A stretch of DNA of 64,000 bases from Aurelia coerulea (taxonomy: Eukaryota; Cnidaria; Scyphozoa; Semaeostomeae; Ulmaridae). Under the pieces are notes generated by a model. It ran no database searches. It saw nothing but the letters and a program-made list of their open reading frames with translations, and was not told where the DNA came from. How positions within the stretch are numbered: the first letter of the stretch is position 1; every line of letters begins with the position of its first letter. The stretch covers positions 6,124,001-6,188,000 of the forward strand of contig CM076960.1 of assembly GCA_039566865.1 (NCBI GenBank). The letters run 5' to 3'. Of the stretch, positions 37,501-42,275 are shown piece by piece. The translations under genes were made by a program, and so were the position numbers.

Positions 37501-40051
37501 GGGCGAGTCAGACATACTGGGTGACTCAGAGAACGTGCCGGGTGTCCCAAAAATAACGCAACGGATTTGATCGGGACTAGCGACAAGAATTTATTTCCAA
37601 TCAATCCAAAATAATTTTTGATATAATCCTCGATAGCTAACTTGAAGATAGATACCTTGTTTGTTGATATTGGTGCATGGAGGGTTGGAATATCAATCTT
37701 GAAAGTCCAAATTTGCTTCCACCTCTAAACCAGAGGTTTCGGGTTTTGGCCAGGGCTGCATCCTTTACACAGGGTCTTTGACTTGCCGGTTTCCCAGATA
37801 GAGAAATCAGCATCAAACACTCTTGGCATCAAACGCTGTTGTAAATCGTTTCAAAGAATGTGAAAAGATCAATACAACTGTGCTGACTCTCTGATAAGGT
37901 TGTTCTGTAAGCTGGCATCCTCACTGAGTAGATTTAAACAATGTATTTAGGGAAAGCTAGTTGTTAATAACGTGTTTGCCATATGGATTTTCTTTTATTG
38001 TAAATGTTTGTTTTAGATTATAGGGTTTTTATTGATATGCTATGAATTGTATTAGGTTAATATAAGTTATAATAGTAGGGGACACCGTAGACTTATGACG
38101 ATGAGTCCCTTGTGTCCCTGCGGTACCTTGCTCACAGGGACTCATAATGAAACAGTTAAAAACCTGACCCTATCTTCTGCATTCGATTGATCGAATCTGG
38201 ATCGAACGACTGCTTCGGCTCTGTTCAACGGTCACTCCTCAGAAAGGAAATGCGATAGAAACCACGGTAAGCAGACACTTAATCAACAAAACTTGGTATT
38301 CATCTGAAGAAGAAAGTTAATTTTTCCTGGTGAGTGCAAAATAAGTCTTTTAATGCTGCAATTTCCATGTTTTTAAGACCAAGGCATATCAGAAAAATCT
38401 TCAAGTACCTGCTGCAGCAACTTCCTTCAAATTTGGTCAACTGCGTCAATCGAATTGAAGGTTCGAAACTGATTGTTCTTCGCCAAATCTCGCAATCTGA
38501 TTGGTATGCTAGGAATCCCAGCATATTAGGCCTAATAGGGTCTACTTTTTCAGAGTAATATTATGAGTCTCTGTTGACTGAAGCGCCATCAAGAAGTCAT
38601 AGAGCACAGGGAAACAAGAGACTCATCGTCATAAGTCTAGGGACACCGGGGTCTATTGTAGCTCTTTTGGAATATCAGCCATATCATCTAAATGATGATT
38701 AATTGCGCTCTTGAAGGTAAATGATATTGTAGTTGCATCCCTTGGAATGAAATAGACATTAGTTTCCATCACATAGAACCAATTTTTGTGACGCTGTGAT
38801 AGTTTTAAAATCAGTGGTCAAGTGTTACAATTGTCCCGGTAACATGGGGCAATTGTAACAGATGGTTGGAGCAATTGTTACATATCTTTAAAATCATCAC
38901 AGGTGATTATTGCACGAATCTGCTTTTTCCTTGAACAAAATGTAGCACCAAGTGTCAGATTATTCATGGCTTTAAAAAGAAAAAATTAAAAATAAGAAGC
39001 GGTTTTTATTTCTTTGTAAATTTGGATGAATCAGTTTAAAAAAAAGTGAATCGATTAAGAAGAAAATGTTCCTTTTTTACAAATTTCAACTTTTAACTCT
39101 ATGATACTGCATGGATGCACAATGGTCGACGAGATTAGAAAATCAATCAAAACCAAGCCATCTGCCAGCTTACACCGAGGCAATTGCCCAACCTGGTCAG
39201 CTATCGTTATTTTCTATTTTCACGTCTCATAAGCTGTGGAGCTTAACATTTTAACCTAGTTTTAATCCTAAATAGATGCCATGTTTGTGATGTGAATATG
39301 AAAAATTTTACTCAAGAGCAAAATCTCTCAGACACAAATTTACAGTGAAATCATGTATTTTATTTACTTTCGTACTCAAAACATGTTTTCCCCTGAAAAT
39401 GTTGCAAACTTGACTGAACATTCCTGTATCTCAAGTCATATGTAGAGGGCTATAATGAGCATGTTCTGTGAAAAAAATCAGATTTTTTGCACTTTCCTGC
39501 AAGGCGTGAAAGTCTGTGCTACAATGACCCCGTGTTACAATTGTCCCCGGTCTCCCCTATTCAATATTTTTAAGTTTTGTGGTGGAGGGCCTCCTTGAAA
39601 ACCAGCATTGCTGAAGGGCTACCCTCCTTAAATATTTGAAATGAAAATGAAAAATAAAATTAAATAAATCCAGGCTAGCTTGCTGCCAGGCCAGTTTTTC
39701 TCGTACTGCATCCTCGATCTCGTCTGGGCCATTAGAATCCTTTATTATTCGTTTCATTTCAGTATACTCTTTGGAAGGCATTTCAAAAGGCAAGCCAACA
39801 CTACAATCATCAACAGCTTATGGGGGATTCTCATCAAGGGCAGTCGATGGAAACAAAAACACAAATTGGAGAGGATCTTCTTGTACACATACAAGCCGAC
39901 AATTCAGACCATGGTGGAGAGTTGATCTTCAAAACAGTTATGATGTAAGTGAGGTGAAGATAACAAACAGAGGAGATTGTTGTTCGAATAGATTGAGACA
40001 AATTGAAGTCAGAGTTGGTATGGTGGATAATAACCCTACTGCCAACGCGCT
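7439..40051 (+). CDS. Secreted modular lectin gene, SUEL + F-type lectin domains (ten-exon model, 3' end missing)
   Basis: Ten exons join into one open frame of 2237 nt (about 745 residues): 7439-7505, 24624-24774, 27228-27361, 30613-30901, 32160-32597, 33297-33734, 35305-35450, 35911-36061, 37309-37442 and 39763-40051. Every junction has GT-AG borders and matching phase. Order: signal peptide (1-22), SUEL lectin (23-117), three F-type lectin domains (118-554), SUEL lectin (555-649), N half of a fourth F-type domain (650-745). SUEL domains bind L-rhamnose or galactose and F-type domains bind L-fucose, so the product is probably an extracellular recognition or adhesion lectin. The exon closing the fourth F-type domain was not found before 64000, so the gene is cut short or has a very long intron. 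Linking the first exon across 17 kb is inference from phase and signal-peptide character. Confidence 0.75.
7506..8201. other. Intron sequence, nothing recognised
   Basis: AT-rich. A 76-codon frame at 7729-7959 has no recognisable similarity and is probably accidental. Confidence 0.5.
8280..8593. mobile_element. Nested 314-bp MITE with TTA target duplication and internal CCCGGGGGCCGGG repeats
   Basis: The ends are inverted repeats of about 37 bp starting TGTCTCGTTCAATTCC. They are flanked by TTA at 8277-8279 and 8594-8596, as in PIF/Harbinger-type MITEs. The inside carries about five imperfect tandem copies of a unit with CAAATGCCCGGGGGCC. C- and G-runs adjoin the inverted repeats, so the single strand would fold strongly. 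The 123-codon frame across it (8254-8625) is a composition artefact. Confidence 0.7.
8854..8889. promoter_or_regulatory. Paired CRE palindromes (TGACGTCA x2) in an inverted repeat
   Basis: AACAATGACGTCATA at 8854-8868 is repeated in inverse orientation at 8875-8889. Each arm contains a full TGACGTCA, the consensus for CREB/ATF bZIP factors. The related TTAA element at 40945 also has two TGACGTCA sites about 20 bp apart (near 41443 and 41461). Binding is inferred. Confidence 0.45.
11036..11060. promoter_or_regulatory. X-box GTTGCCTAGCAAC next to CLEAR-type E-box GTCACGTGAC
   Basis: GTTGCCTAGCAAC at 11036-11048 fits the RFX X-box consensus exactly (GTTGCC-T-AGCAAC). Two bases later GTCACGTGAC (11051-11060) matches the palindromic bHLH-Zip CLEAR/USF site. 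Both lie in the right subterminal part of the 3.0-kb TTAA element. The same X-box recurs in inverse orientation in the TTAA element at 40945-41804. Confidence 0.45.
11225..12349. other. Intron sequence, no gene seen
   Basis: No coding region or structured repeat was recognised. A T-run near 12080 is the only low-complexity stretch. Confidence 0.5.
12350..12862. mobile_element. Foldback MITE built from repeated CGTATCGGATT
   Basis: The two ends are inverted repeats of more than 40 bp: GTTCATACGATACCGGATT on the left, and the inverse of a region reading GTTCACACGATATCGGATT on the right. Within about 510 bp the motif TATCGGATT or its complement occurs roughly ten times, in both orientations and near both ends. 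No coding capacity. Repeated subterminal motifs of this kind are typical transposase-binding sites in hAT and related elements. Confidence 0.65.
13051..15470 (-). pseudogene. LINE-A ORF2 reverse transcriptase, broken
   Basis: From the 5' side (high coordinates), the linker before the RT begins near 15470 and includes DPPWITSELKTAIKRKHRVF. A frameshift near 14850 leads into RT motifs in the 14134-14835 frame: NYRPISLLP (37-45), SGFRPGDST, FLDLSKAFDRVWH (109-121), GVPQGSVLGPL (167-177) and the catalytic FADD (197-200). One in-frame TAG follows WQWKM. The frame then resumes for the 3' region (14061-13051), with a Cys/His-rich segment (CLCGMGNEDNAHFLLHCHRF) common at LINE C-termini. It belongs to the CR1/L2/Jockey-like group; the exact clade was not determined. 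Confidence 0.85.
15471..15956 (-). other. Hydrophobic frame fused upstream of LINE-A ORF2
   Basis: This part of the frame that continues into ORF2 is not LINE-like. It begins with MLYLCCLKQVSVLF, contains GIEQWRAGIGRFNYEL, and has two or three strongly hydrophobic segments (for example LVWISVITLPFSILAASFF). The endonuclease domain expected here is absent. It may be a 5' UTR or ORF extension peculiar to this family, or a separate inserted sequence. The origin is not known to me. Confidence 0.4.
16777..17550 (-). CDS. LINE-A ORF1 protein, coiled coil plus RNA-binding domain
   Basis: The intact 257-codon frame has the layout of LINE ORF1 proteins. A Glu/Lys/Leu heptad-rich coiled coil spans about residues 15-95. 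An RRM-like segment starts at YSRRLCLRIDGIELPPKG (about 98-115) and includes VIDRAHRIG and RQQVIVRLTTWRHRTAIY. A C-terminal domain follows around DLTKPRLDLLISANDLLKGY. The tail is acidic (SDSQTEDE). Such proteins trimerise and coat LINE RNA as chaperones. The start is the first Met. The frame is undamaged, unlike ORF2, which suggests a fairly recent insertion or a long-lived open frame. Confidence 0.8.
   Translation of the reverse strand: MVKTPTGASTTQIMELTAEVKAYLDKQFDTLLQRLATKEDITSLKEVSLLVTEKIQEQAKKISSLEERINELEANNVILESHVSHLRKSYENQEQYSRRLCLRIDGIELPPKGTNESGETVLGKFKDIFDELEVDVLDAVIDRAHRIGPISTDDNGKPRQQVIVRLTTWRHRTAIYRARKKATSSVKIRLDLTKPRLDLLISANDLLKGYTGYYAFADVNCRTRAKIGGKFSFFDNIVELQKLIDAAENSDSQTEDE
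17561..19310. other. Intron sequence, no gene seen
   Basis: Short frames on both strands look accidental. A short duplicated run (TATGAG) near 18570 is minor. Nothing else was recognised. Confidence 0.5.
19313..19393. repeat. (TTCAG)n pentanucleotide microsatellite
   Basis: About 16 perfect copies of TTCAG in a row. This is not the animal telomere repeat TTAGGG, and the flanks are ordinary intron sequence, so it is read as a simple repeat. Confidence 0.95.
19554..20420. mobile_element. 867-bp TTAA-flanked MITE, same superfamily as 8202-11224
   Basis: The element runs from TTAA (19554-19557) plus CTCTATTCAGAC to the inverse, which ends GGATAGGG-TTAA (20417-20420). A second inverted pair, GGGGGCACAAAGTGCCCCCC, lies just inside each end. 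Inside are GACGTCA sites (near 19866 and 20230), a CACGTGACGT site near 20246, and GATATATAGTTT, shared with the 3.0-kb element. No transposase. Confidence 0.75.
20527..21234. mobile_element. 708-bp TTAA-flanked MITE with AGGGGCCTGTGCAAGATAG ends
   Basis: TTAA at 20527-20530 and 21231-21234 flank near-perfect inverted repeats beginning AGGGGCCTGTGC and running about 30 bp into GCAAGATAGAGCCTTTGCG. No transposase frame. The ends differ from the CCCTAT group, so this is a separate TTAA lineage. It shares the AGGGGC end with the element at 34176. Confidence 0.8.
21235..22578. other. Intron sequence, no gene seen
   Basis: Overlapping frames on both strands around 21771-22140 look accidental. No repeat structure was recognised. 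Confidence 0.5.
22579..23315. repeat. Dispersed foldback element, copy 2, split by a MITE
   Basis: The left part (22579-22706) and right part (23258-23315) together match the reverse complement of the element at 3027-3214, including ATAGACC, CTATTCT, TCGATCGAA and CTCTTTTGTAGAATAGC. A 547-bp MITE lies between them, at the loop of the foldback. Confidence 0.7.
22709..23255. mobile_element. 547-bp TA-flanked MITE with CCGGGTGTCCCAAAAAAAAG ends
   Basis: TA duplications (22707-22708 and 23256-23257) flank inverted repeats of about 50 bp. The left end reads CCGGGTGTCCC, then GTACTCCTGTTTCAAAAATC; the right end is its inverse. TA targets fit Tc1/mariner-type mobilisation. Half-ends of the same family occur near 33766, 37540 and 41827. 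Confidence 0.8.
23550..23888. mobile_element. Decayed MITE of the AGGGGC family
   Basis: The interior aligns with the element at 34176-34497: CATTGTTTTCTG, GGTGGCTTCACCCAA, TTTCATTTTGAAAAAAA and TGTGTGATAT occur in the same order. The ends (AGGGGACCTGG and the inverse of GACAGAGCCC) are degraded and a clean TTAA duplication is no longer visible. Confidence 0.6.
23960..24536. mobile_element. 577-bp near-complete palindrome MITE, TA-flanked
   Basis: It is flanked by TA (23958-23959 and 24537-24538) and runs from CCGGATGTCCCA to TGGGACACCCGG. Each arm is about 260 bp and highly similar to the inverse of the other; for example TTGCCAAAAGTCTAAATTG pairs with CAATTTAGCCTTTCGGCAA. Only a short centre near 24245 is unpaired. 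One strand would form a very long hairpin. The left arm has a short internal duplication of GGCATGAAAAAGAAAC. Confidence 0.85.
24624..24774 (+). CDS. Lectin exon 2: first half of SUEL domain 1
   Basis: The acceptor is TTTTTTATCTAG (ends 24623) and the donor GTATGT starts at 24775. The exon is 151 nt, entering in phase 1 and leaving in phase 2. It encodes ATALVTCEGGTATLQCP, then the SUEL hallmark AEYGR, then STCPHS and NCEAS. The Cys pattern and YGR motif are those of rhamnose-binding lectins. It has exactly the same length and phases as exon 8 (35911-36061). Confidence 0.88.
24775..25975. other. Intron, nothing recognised
   Basis: AT-rich; no repeat or frame could be supported. Confidence 0.5.
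25976..26003. repeat. (TTA)n microsatellite at the 3' end of a LINE
   Basis: About nine trinucleotide copies. On the minus strand it directly follows GCCTACTTTAAATAGATG, so it is the short tandem 3' tail of the LINE fragment upstream rather than an independent microsatellite. Confidence 0.8.
26004..26693 (-). pseudogene. LINE-B 3' fragment, C-terminal part of ORF2 plus 3' UTR
   Basis: The minus-strand frame 26693-26208 encodes the region after the RT, with FSYCPLVWMFYDRALNHRIN, ERALRIAYKDYENDF and LGHKLWQHLPQEIKQSN, which is standard for CR1/L2-like LINEs. The 3' UTR contains GTAGGCCTTAATTAGCTG and GCCTACTTTAAATAGAT and ends in the TTA repeat. It is 5'-truncated. At the truncation there are three short copies of ACGAACGYCCTRAACAAA (about 26637-26693). 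The same 3' UTR motifs recur in the macro-repeat at 49.7, 55.0 and 59.3 kb. Confidence 0.8.
27228..27361 (+). CDS. Lectin exon 3: second half of SUEL domain 1
   Basis: The acceptor is CGTTTGTTTCAG (ends 27227) and the donor GTTGGT starts at 27362. The exon is 134 nt, entering in phase 2 and leaving in phase 1. It encodes SLQIVRNACQGKRSC, then FGDPCWGTYKYLSVTYYC, the DPC...KYL signature of SUEL/RBL domains. Length and phases equal those of exon 9 (37309-37442). Confidence 0.9.
27575..28600 (-). pseudogene. LINE-C fragment, RT to C-terminus, broken
   Basis: Frames at 28267-27812 and 27811-27581 encode the 3' part of a LINE ORF2, including NDKCHHMIFGDKSTQTTV, LLGVTFDKKLSFKEHVEDL and LWSSLPKEIKYSNTLSELK. 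Further 5' (28270-28600) the RT core is present but has stops and frameshifts: traces of the catalytic region lie near 28345 and of the GPLL/PQG region near 28430. It resembles LINE-B in the C-terminal part, so the two are probably one family. Confidence 0.75.
28601..29065. other. Intron, no gene seen
   Basis: A 105-codon minus frame (28793-29110) has no recognisable features. Nothing else. Confidence 0.45.
29066..29403. mobile_element. 338-bp MITE with CCGGGTGATCC ends
   Basis: The left end reads CCGGGTGATCCAAAAAAAG, then TTTCCACTTTCGAAAAT; the right end is the inverse, finishing GGTTCACCCGG followed by TA. The left TA is not preserved. The related motif GGCCACCCGG near 29460 suggests a second, partial end. 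The family resembles the elements at 22709 and 23960. Confidence 0.65.
29404..30371. other. Intron, no gene seen
   Basis: Non-coding. Short frames at 30210-30486 on both strands overlap intron sequence that is duplicated at 37742 and 39673. Confidence 0.5.
30372..30612 (+). repeat. Intron segment duplicated upstream of both F-type lectin N-half exons
   Basis: The sequence before exon 4 (GCCAGGGCTGCATC through GGCCATTAGAATCCTTTATTA and the acceptor) is found again before exon 10, split between 37742-37930 and 39665-39762. The split is caused by transposons at 38076-39557. This shows that the SUEL plus F-type block was duplicated together with its introns. Confidence 0.75.
30613..30901 (+). 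CDS. Lectin exon 4: N half of F-type lectin domain 1
   Basis: The acceptor is GCATTTCAG (ends 30612) and the donor GTAAGT starts at 30902. The exon is 289 nt, phase 1 to phase 2. It encodes ENVAKDRPTRQSSTAYGG, AVDGNKNTNWGG, CTHTSRQFRPWWRVDL and TNRGDCCSNRL. The His of CTHTS and the RGDCCSNR motif (RxDx4R) are the fucose-binding signature of F-type lectins; the His-Arg spacing here is 26 residues. The C half comes from the next exon. Confidence 0.9.
30902..33296 (+). repeat. Tandem intragenic duplication of exon plus intron
   Basis: The first 500 bp of the intron after exon 4 (30902-31403) closely match the first 509 bp after exon 5 (32598-33106). The last 190 bp before exon 5 match those before exon 6. 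The intron after exon 5 (699 bp) is therefore a shortened copy of the 1258-bp intron after exon 4. The join is at a TTTGTAT-like microhomology (about 31404 and 31972). High intron identity implies a recent event or gene conversion. Confidence 0.8.
32160..32597 (+). CDS. Lectin exon 5: C half of F-type domain 1 plus N half of domain 2
   Basis: 438 nt, phase 2 to phase 2, with acceptor TAATTTTTAG and donor GTAAGT. The first part (CKYYSGTVGSGQTLSLDC to ICELEVYG) closes domain 1. After a short linker, NINIAQGKPTRQSS opens domain 2, with CTHTSRQFRPWWRVDL and TNRGDCCSNRL intact. Because the exon is divisible by three and symmetric in phase, duplicating it adds a whole domain without breaking the frame. 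Confidence 0.92.
33297..33734 (+). CDS. Lectin exon 6: C half of F-type domain 2 plus N half of domain 3
   Basis: Same length (438 nt), phases and borders as exon 5, and nearly the same protein. Differences include SSHTLSL for SGQTLSL, AEGKP for AQGKP, CSHTS for CTHTS and NPAANTL for NPTANAL. The sugar-binding His and RGDCCSNR are retained, so domain 3 should still bind fucose-type ligands. Confidence 0.92.
34176..34497. mobile_element. 322-bp TTAA-flanked MITE, AGGGGC family
   Basis: TTAA at 34176-34179 and 34494-34497 flank inverted ends (AGGGGCTCCGTCGCC against the inverse of GGTGACAGGGCCCCT). No coding capacity. Related copies are at 23550-23888 (decayed) and 52258-52424 (a fragment inside the macro-repeat). 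Confidence 0.75.
34498..35304. other. Intron, nothing recognised
   Basis: AT-rich; no repeat or gene supported. Confidence 0.5.
35305..35450 (+). CDS. Lectin exon 7: C half of F-type domain 3
   Basis: The acceptor is CATTTCTTTAG and the donor GTAATG. 146 nt, phase 2 to phase 1. It encodes CKYHAGTIGSGQTVELPC through LTLCEVEVFEAK. It is homologous to the first third of exons 5 and 6 but more diverged, and it does not run on into another F-type N half. The phase-1 end passes to the second SUEL domain. Confidence 0.9.
35911..36061 (+). CDS. Lectin exon 8: first half of SUEL domain 2
   Basis: The acceptor is CTTGATTCACAG and the donor GTAAGA. 151 nt, phase 1 to phase 2, the same as exon 2. It encodes DKTQTTCEGGTSNIACP, AEYGRKNSETCPHSS and TTNCRAA, with the YGR hallmark. 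Confidence 0.9.
36062..36745. other. Intron, nothing recognised
   Basis: A 60-codon minus frame at 36482-36664 is unassigned. No repeat identified. Confidence 0.45.
36746..37261. mobile_element. 516-bp TTAA-flanked MITE with AGGTG ends
   Basis: TTAA at 36746-36749 and 37258-37261. The ends are inverted over about 40 bp (AGGTGGTGTAAAGCGAAAAT on the left, matching the inverse of the right end). Inner arms also pair: TTTGTTTGCAAAATG near 36890 against TTTGCAAACAAAATGACGTC near 37110. It contains one TGACGTCA near 37120. It lies entirely within the intron between exons 8 and 9. Confidence 0.75.
37309..37442 (+). CDS. Lectin exon 9: second half of SUEL domain 2
   Basis: The acceptor is CTTCATTTCAG and the donor GTTTGT. 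134 nt, phase 2 to phase 1, the same as exon 3. It encodes SLQVVKNACEGKQSC and FGDPCIGTHKYLYVKYRC, with the DPC...KYL signature intact. Confidence 0.9.
37742..37930 (+). repeat. Duplicated lectin intron segment, left part
   Basis: Matches 30372-30530 with scattered substitutions and a small insertion (GCCAGGGCTGCATCCTTTACA, CGCTGTTGTAAATCGTTTC). The remainder of the duplicated segment reappears at 39665-39762, after the transposon insertions. Confidence 0.7.
38076..39557. mobile_element. TA-flanked outer element with GGGGAnACCGGGG ends, interrupted by a second element
   Basis: The left end GGGGACACCG...GGGGTCTATTGTAGC, rejoined across the inner insertion, matches the inverse of the right end, which reads GTTACAATTGTCCCCGGTCTCCCC. 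TA lies outside both ends. Inside are several GTTACAATTG motifs (about 38822-38885 and 39533-39545). About 930 bp after removing the inner element. No coding region. Confidence 0.6.
38088..38639. mobile_element. 552-bp inner MITE with 9-bp target duplication
   Basis: The ends are inverted repeats of about 35 bp beginning TAGACTTATGACGATGAGTC. GGGACACCG is present directly on both sides (38079-38087 and 38640-38648), a 9-bp target duplication of the Mutator (MULE) type. The duplicated bases are part of the outer element's terminal repeat, so this insertion is the younger one. Confidence 0.75.
39763..40051 (+). CDS. Lectin exon 10: N half of F-type lectin domain 4
   Basis: The acceptor is GTTTCATTTCAG (ends 39762) and the donor GTAAGT starts at 40052. 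289 nt, phase 1 to phase 2, identical in structure to exon 4. It encodes EGISKGKPTLQSSTAYGG, NTNWRGSSCTHTS, PWWRVDL and TNRGDCCSNRL. The matching C-half exon (starting CKY in phase 2) was not found in the remaining 24 kb. Confidence 0.9.
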
Positions 40052-40944
40052 GTAAGTTTGAACTTGGTTCATTTTGAGTATAGATATATTCTGATTTGTT
40101 CCAAATGTGCCCTTTTATCGTCGATTTTGGGCACTTACTGACTGCATTGTTTTACATTGCGATACCGTTTGTATAGCCATTGTTTCTAGGAATTTGGCAT
40201 GCTCCCTCGACTTAAAATTTGTGTGTCTGTAAAAATCTGCATGCATGAAAGTTCGGAGATAAAATGGAAATGCAAAGCGTAAACCAATGAAATATCATTG
40301 GTATGTTTTCATGTTCTTGTTGATGGACAATTGTACCTTGCGAAGCCAATAAAGTACTGTCTATGCGCTTGACTTGTTTGGTTCATCTGAAATAGAACTA
40401 ATCTTGACTGGAAAAATTCATATATATCTCCGATATTCATGAAAGAAAATAAGGATGATTCGAGTAGTTGTCGGCCAGTGTCTCTTACCAGTGTACTGCT
40501 GTATGATGTAAAACTCTAGAGCATATAGTTGGTCGTCATATCCTCACTCACCTGGAATACCATAACATATTGAAACAGCTGCAATATGGATTTAGAAGTG
40601 GATATTCGTGTGAGAGTCATTGATTATTACTATGAACGACATGTTGAGCATGTACGATTTGAGGAAGCAAATAGACTAGATATGGTGATTCTTGATTTTA
40701 GTAAAGCGTTCAATACAGTTCCACACAATCAGCTGTTACTTAAGTCAGAGAACTATGGAATTTAAGGTGAAATTCATCGATTGATTACATCAGTTTTGAC
40801 TAGACGGCATCAGAGGGTAATTATTGAAGGTGGAGTATCACCAAAGTATGCAGTTGACTCTGGAGTGCAACAGGGAACTGTGCTAGGAACGTTGTTGTTC
40901 CTGCTTCGTATTAATAATCTGCCGTGTTGCGTTACTCACTTCGC

Positions 40945-41804
40945 TTAACCCTATTTGGACCGGGTTGAAATTTTGATATTTTTGACCGGGGGGGCCCCCC
41001 TCTTTTTCTTCAAAACTACAAGAGATATAACAATGAAACTGATACCAATTGCTCTTTGGACAATTAGCTTTACAAAACAACAATGGAGATATAATTGGTC
41101 ACGTGGGTGGTTGCTAGGCAACCAAAACAATGGGAAAATGGTCAAAATCGAGCTACTGACTTAAAAAGCAAGTTTCGTCCAGATTAACATGTGATAACAG
41201 GCAGGATTGTAGCCAGAAGTAGCAAATAAGAGCAGAGGAAGATATTTGCGCAAAAAGAATTCAATTTAACTTTCAACTATTGCTAATTAAGAGCAATTAG
41301 CCATTGAATAGACTAATTGAGATTTCTATTGTGAATTATTTTCTATTTTTAGACTTCTAATTAGTGAAAATAGTTAGTAATAAGGAACCTGACACTGTTT
41401 TCTGCACGTTTTTAGATATATTGCCCTATTTCATTCATTCTATGACGTCATAAAGATAAATGACGTCATGGATATCAAAAGTTGCTGATGTCAGCAAATA
41501 TACACAAACTATATATCAAATGAAAGTACTCTTCAAGACCAATCGAATGGTGTATATAACTTTGTCATTAGCACTATTTGCAAGAATTTAGCGAGCATTT
41601 TAAGATTTTCTTTGTGACCAGTCTCCAAATAAGGGCATCTGGAGGTCACGTGGTACAACAATGGACCATGAAATTTTTAAAATTTGATGGCCAATTAAAT
41701 GTTAGGAAAAGTCAAGGAGTTGCAGCGCCATATCTACAACAGCGGTGGAGATATTTGAGACAGTTTGGTAGGGATCGCCCCCCCCCCGGTCCAAATAGGG
41801 TTAA
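40945..41804. mobile_element. 860-bp TTAA-flanked MITE with CCCTATTTGGACCGGG ends
   Basis: TTAA at 40945-40948 and 41801-41804, with inverted ends CCCTATTTGGACCGGG. A G-run adjoins the left end and a C-run the right. The host sequence is an RT fragment that reads through when one TTAA and the insert are removed, giving direct evidence for TTAA target duplication. Inside are an X-box (41110-41122), CACGTG next to it, paired TGACGTCA sites near 41443 and 41461, and ACTATATATCAAAT shared with the other TTAA elements. Confidence 0.85.
41098..41122. promoter_or_regulatory. E-box and X-box pair inside the TTAA MITE
   Basis: GGTCACGTGGG near 41098 is followed by GTTGCTAGGCAAC (41110-41122). The latter is the exact inverse of the X-box at 11036-11048. 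The pair keeps the order E-box/X-box seen in mirror image at 11036-11060, so it was inherited from a common element ancestor. Function is inferred only. Confidence 0.45.
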
Positions 41805-42099
41805 TTGCAGATGAATGCCTCTTATACAGGGTGTCCTAAAAACATGTACGCTGTTTGAATGGCTACCGTGGAGGAGCCATAAAATCCAACTTGACCCATT
41901 TTTCAAATTTTTAAGAGACGAGATTTCAACTTAGAGTCTGGCACCAAATTTGAGCAAATCTGATAAGTGGTCGCTCATTTATTGATAAAACTAGCTGTTA
42001 ACACAGTTAAGTGACTGCAGCTTCAAGCAAGATTGAAAGATCTGCCTTACGCGCAATCTATGTGAAAGAATAGCCTATTTTTGAGAAAAATGAATTCTT

Positions 42100-42275
42100 G
42101 CAAATAGACCTTCAAAAGGATCGGGATCGAGGAACATTTTTAAGCATTTTTATACAAGAGGCTCGATTTGAATGGTGTTAGAGCTACTATCACTATTGTG
42201 CACGATCGTGAATTCCAGAAAATGTATCAAAATATCTTTCGATTCAGATACTTTTTAGAATAGCTAAAATGTCTA
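42100..42275. repeat. Dispersed foldback element, copy 3
   Basis: Same orientation as the copy at 3027-3214: ATAGACCTTC on the left, AGGCTCGATTTGAATGGTGTTAG in the middle, TTTTTAGAATAGC and ATGTCTAT on the right. Uninterrupted. Confidence 0.65.

Larger units (their letters stand above)
40430..41825 (+). pseudogene. LINE-D reverse transcriptase fragment, split by a TTAA MITE
   Basis: On the plus strand, decayed RT motifs run in order: CRPVSLTSV, LQYGFRSGYSCESH, MVILDFSKAFNTVPH, RRHQRVIIEGG, VDSGVQQGTVLG, LFLLRINNLP. At 40945 an 860-bp TTAA element interrupts it. Directly after the element (41805 on) the frame resumes with LIADECLLYR, a decayed form of the catalytic LFADDCLLYR block. There are in-frame stops (for example after SENYGI) and indels, so it was already a relic. 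Sequence similarity is lost near the GGGTGTCC motif at 41827. Confidence 0.8.
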
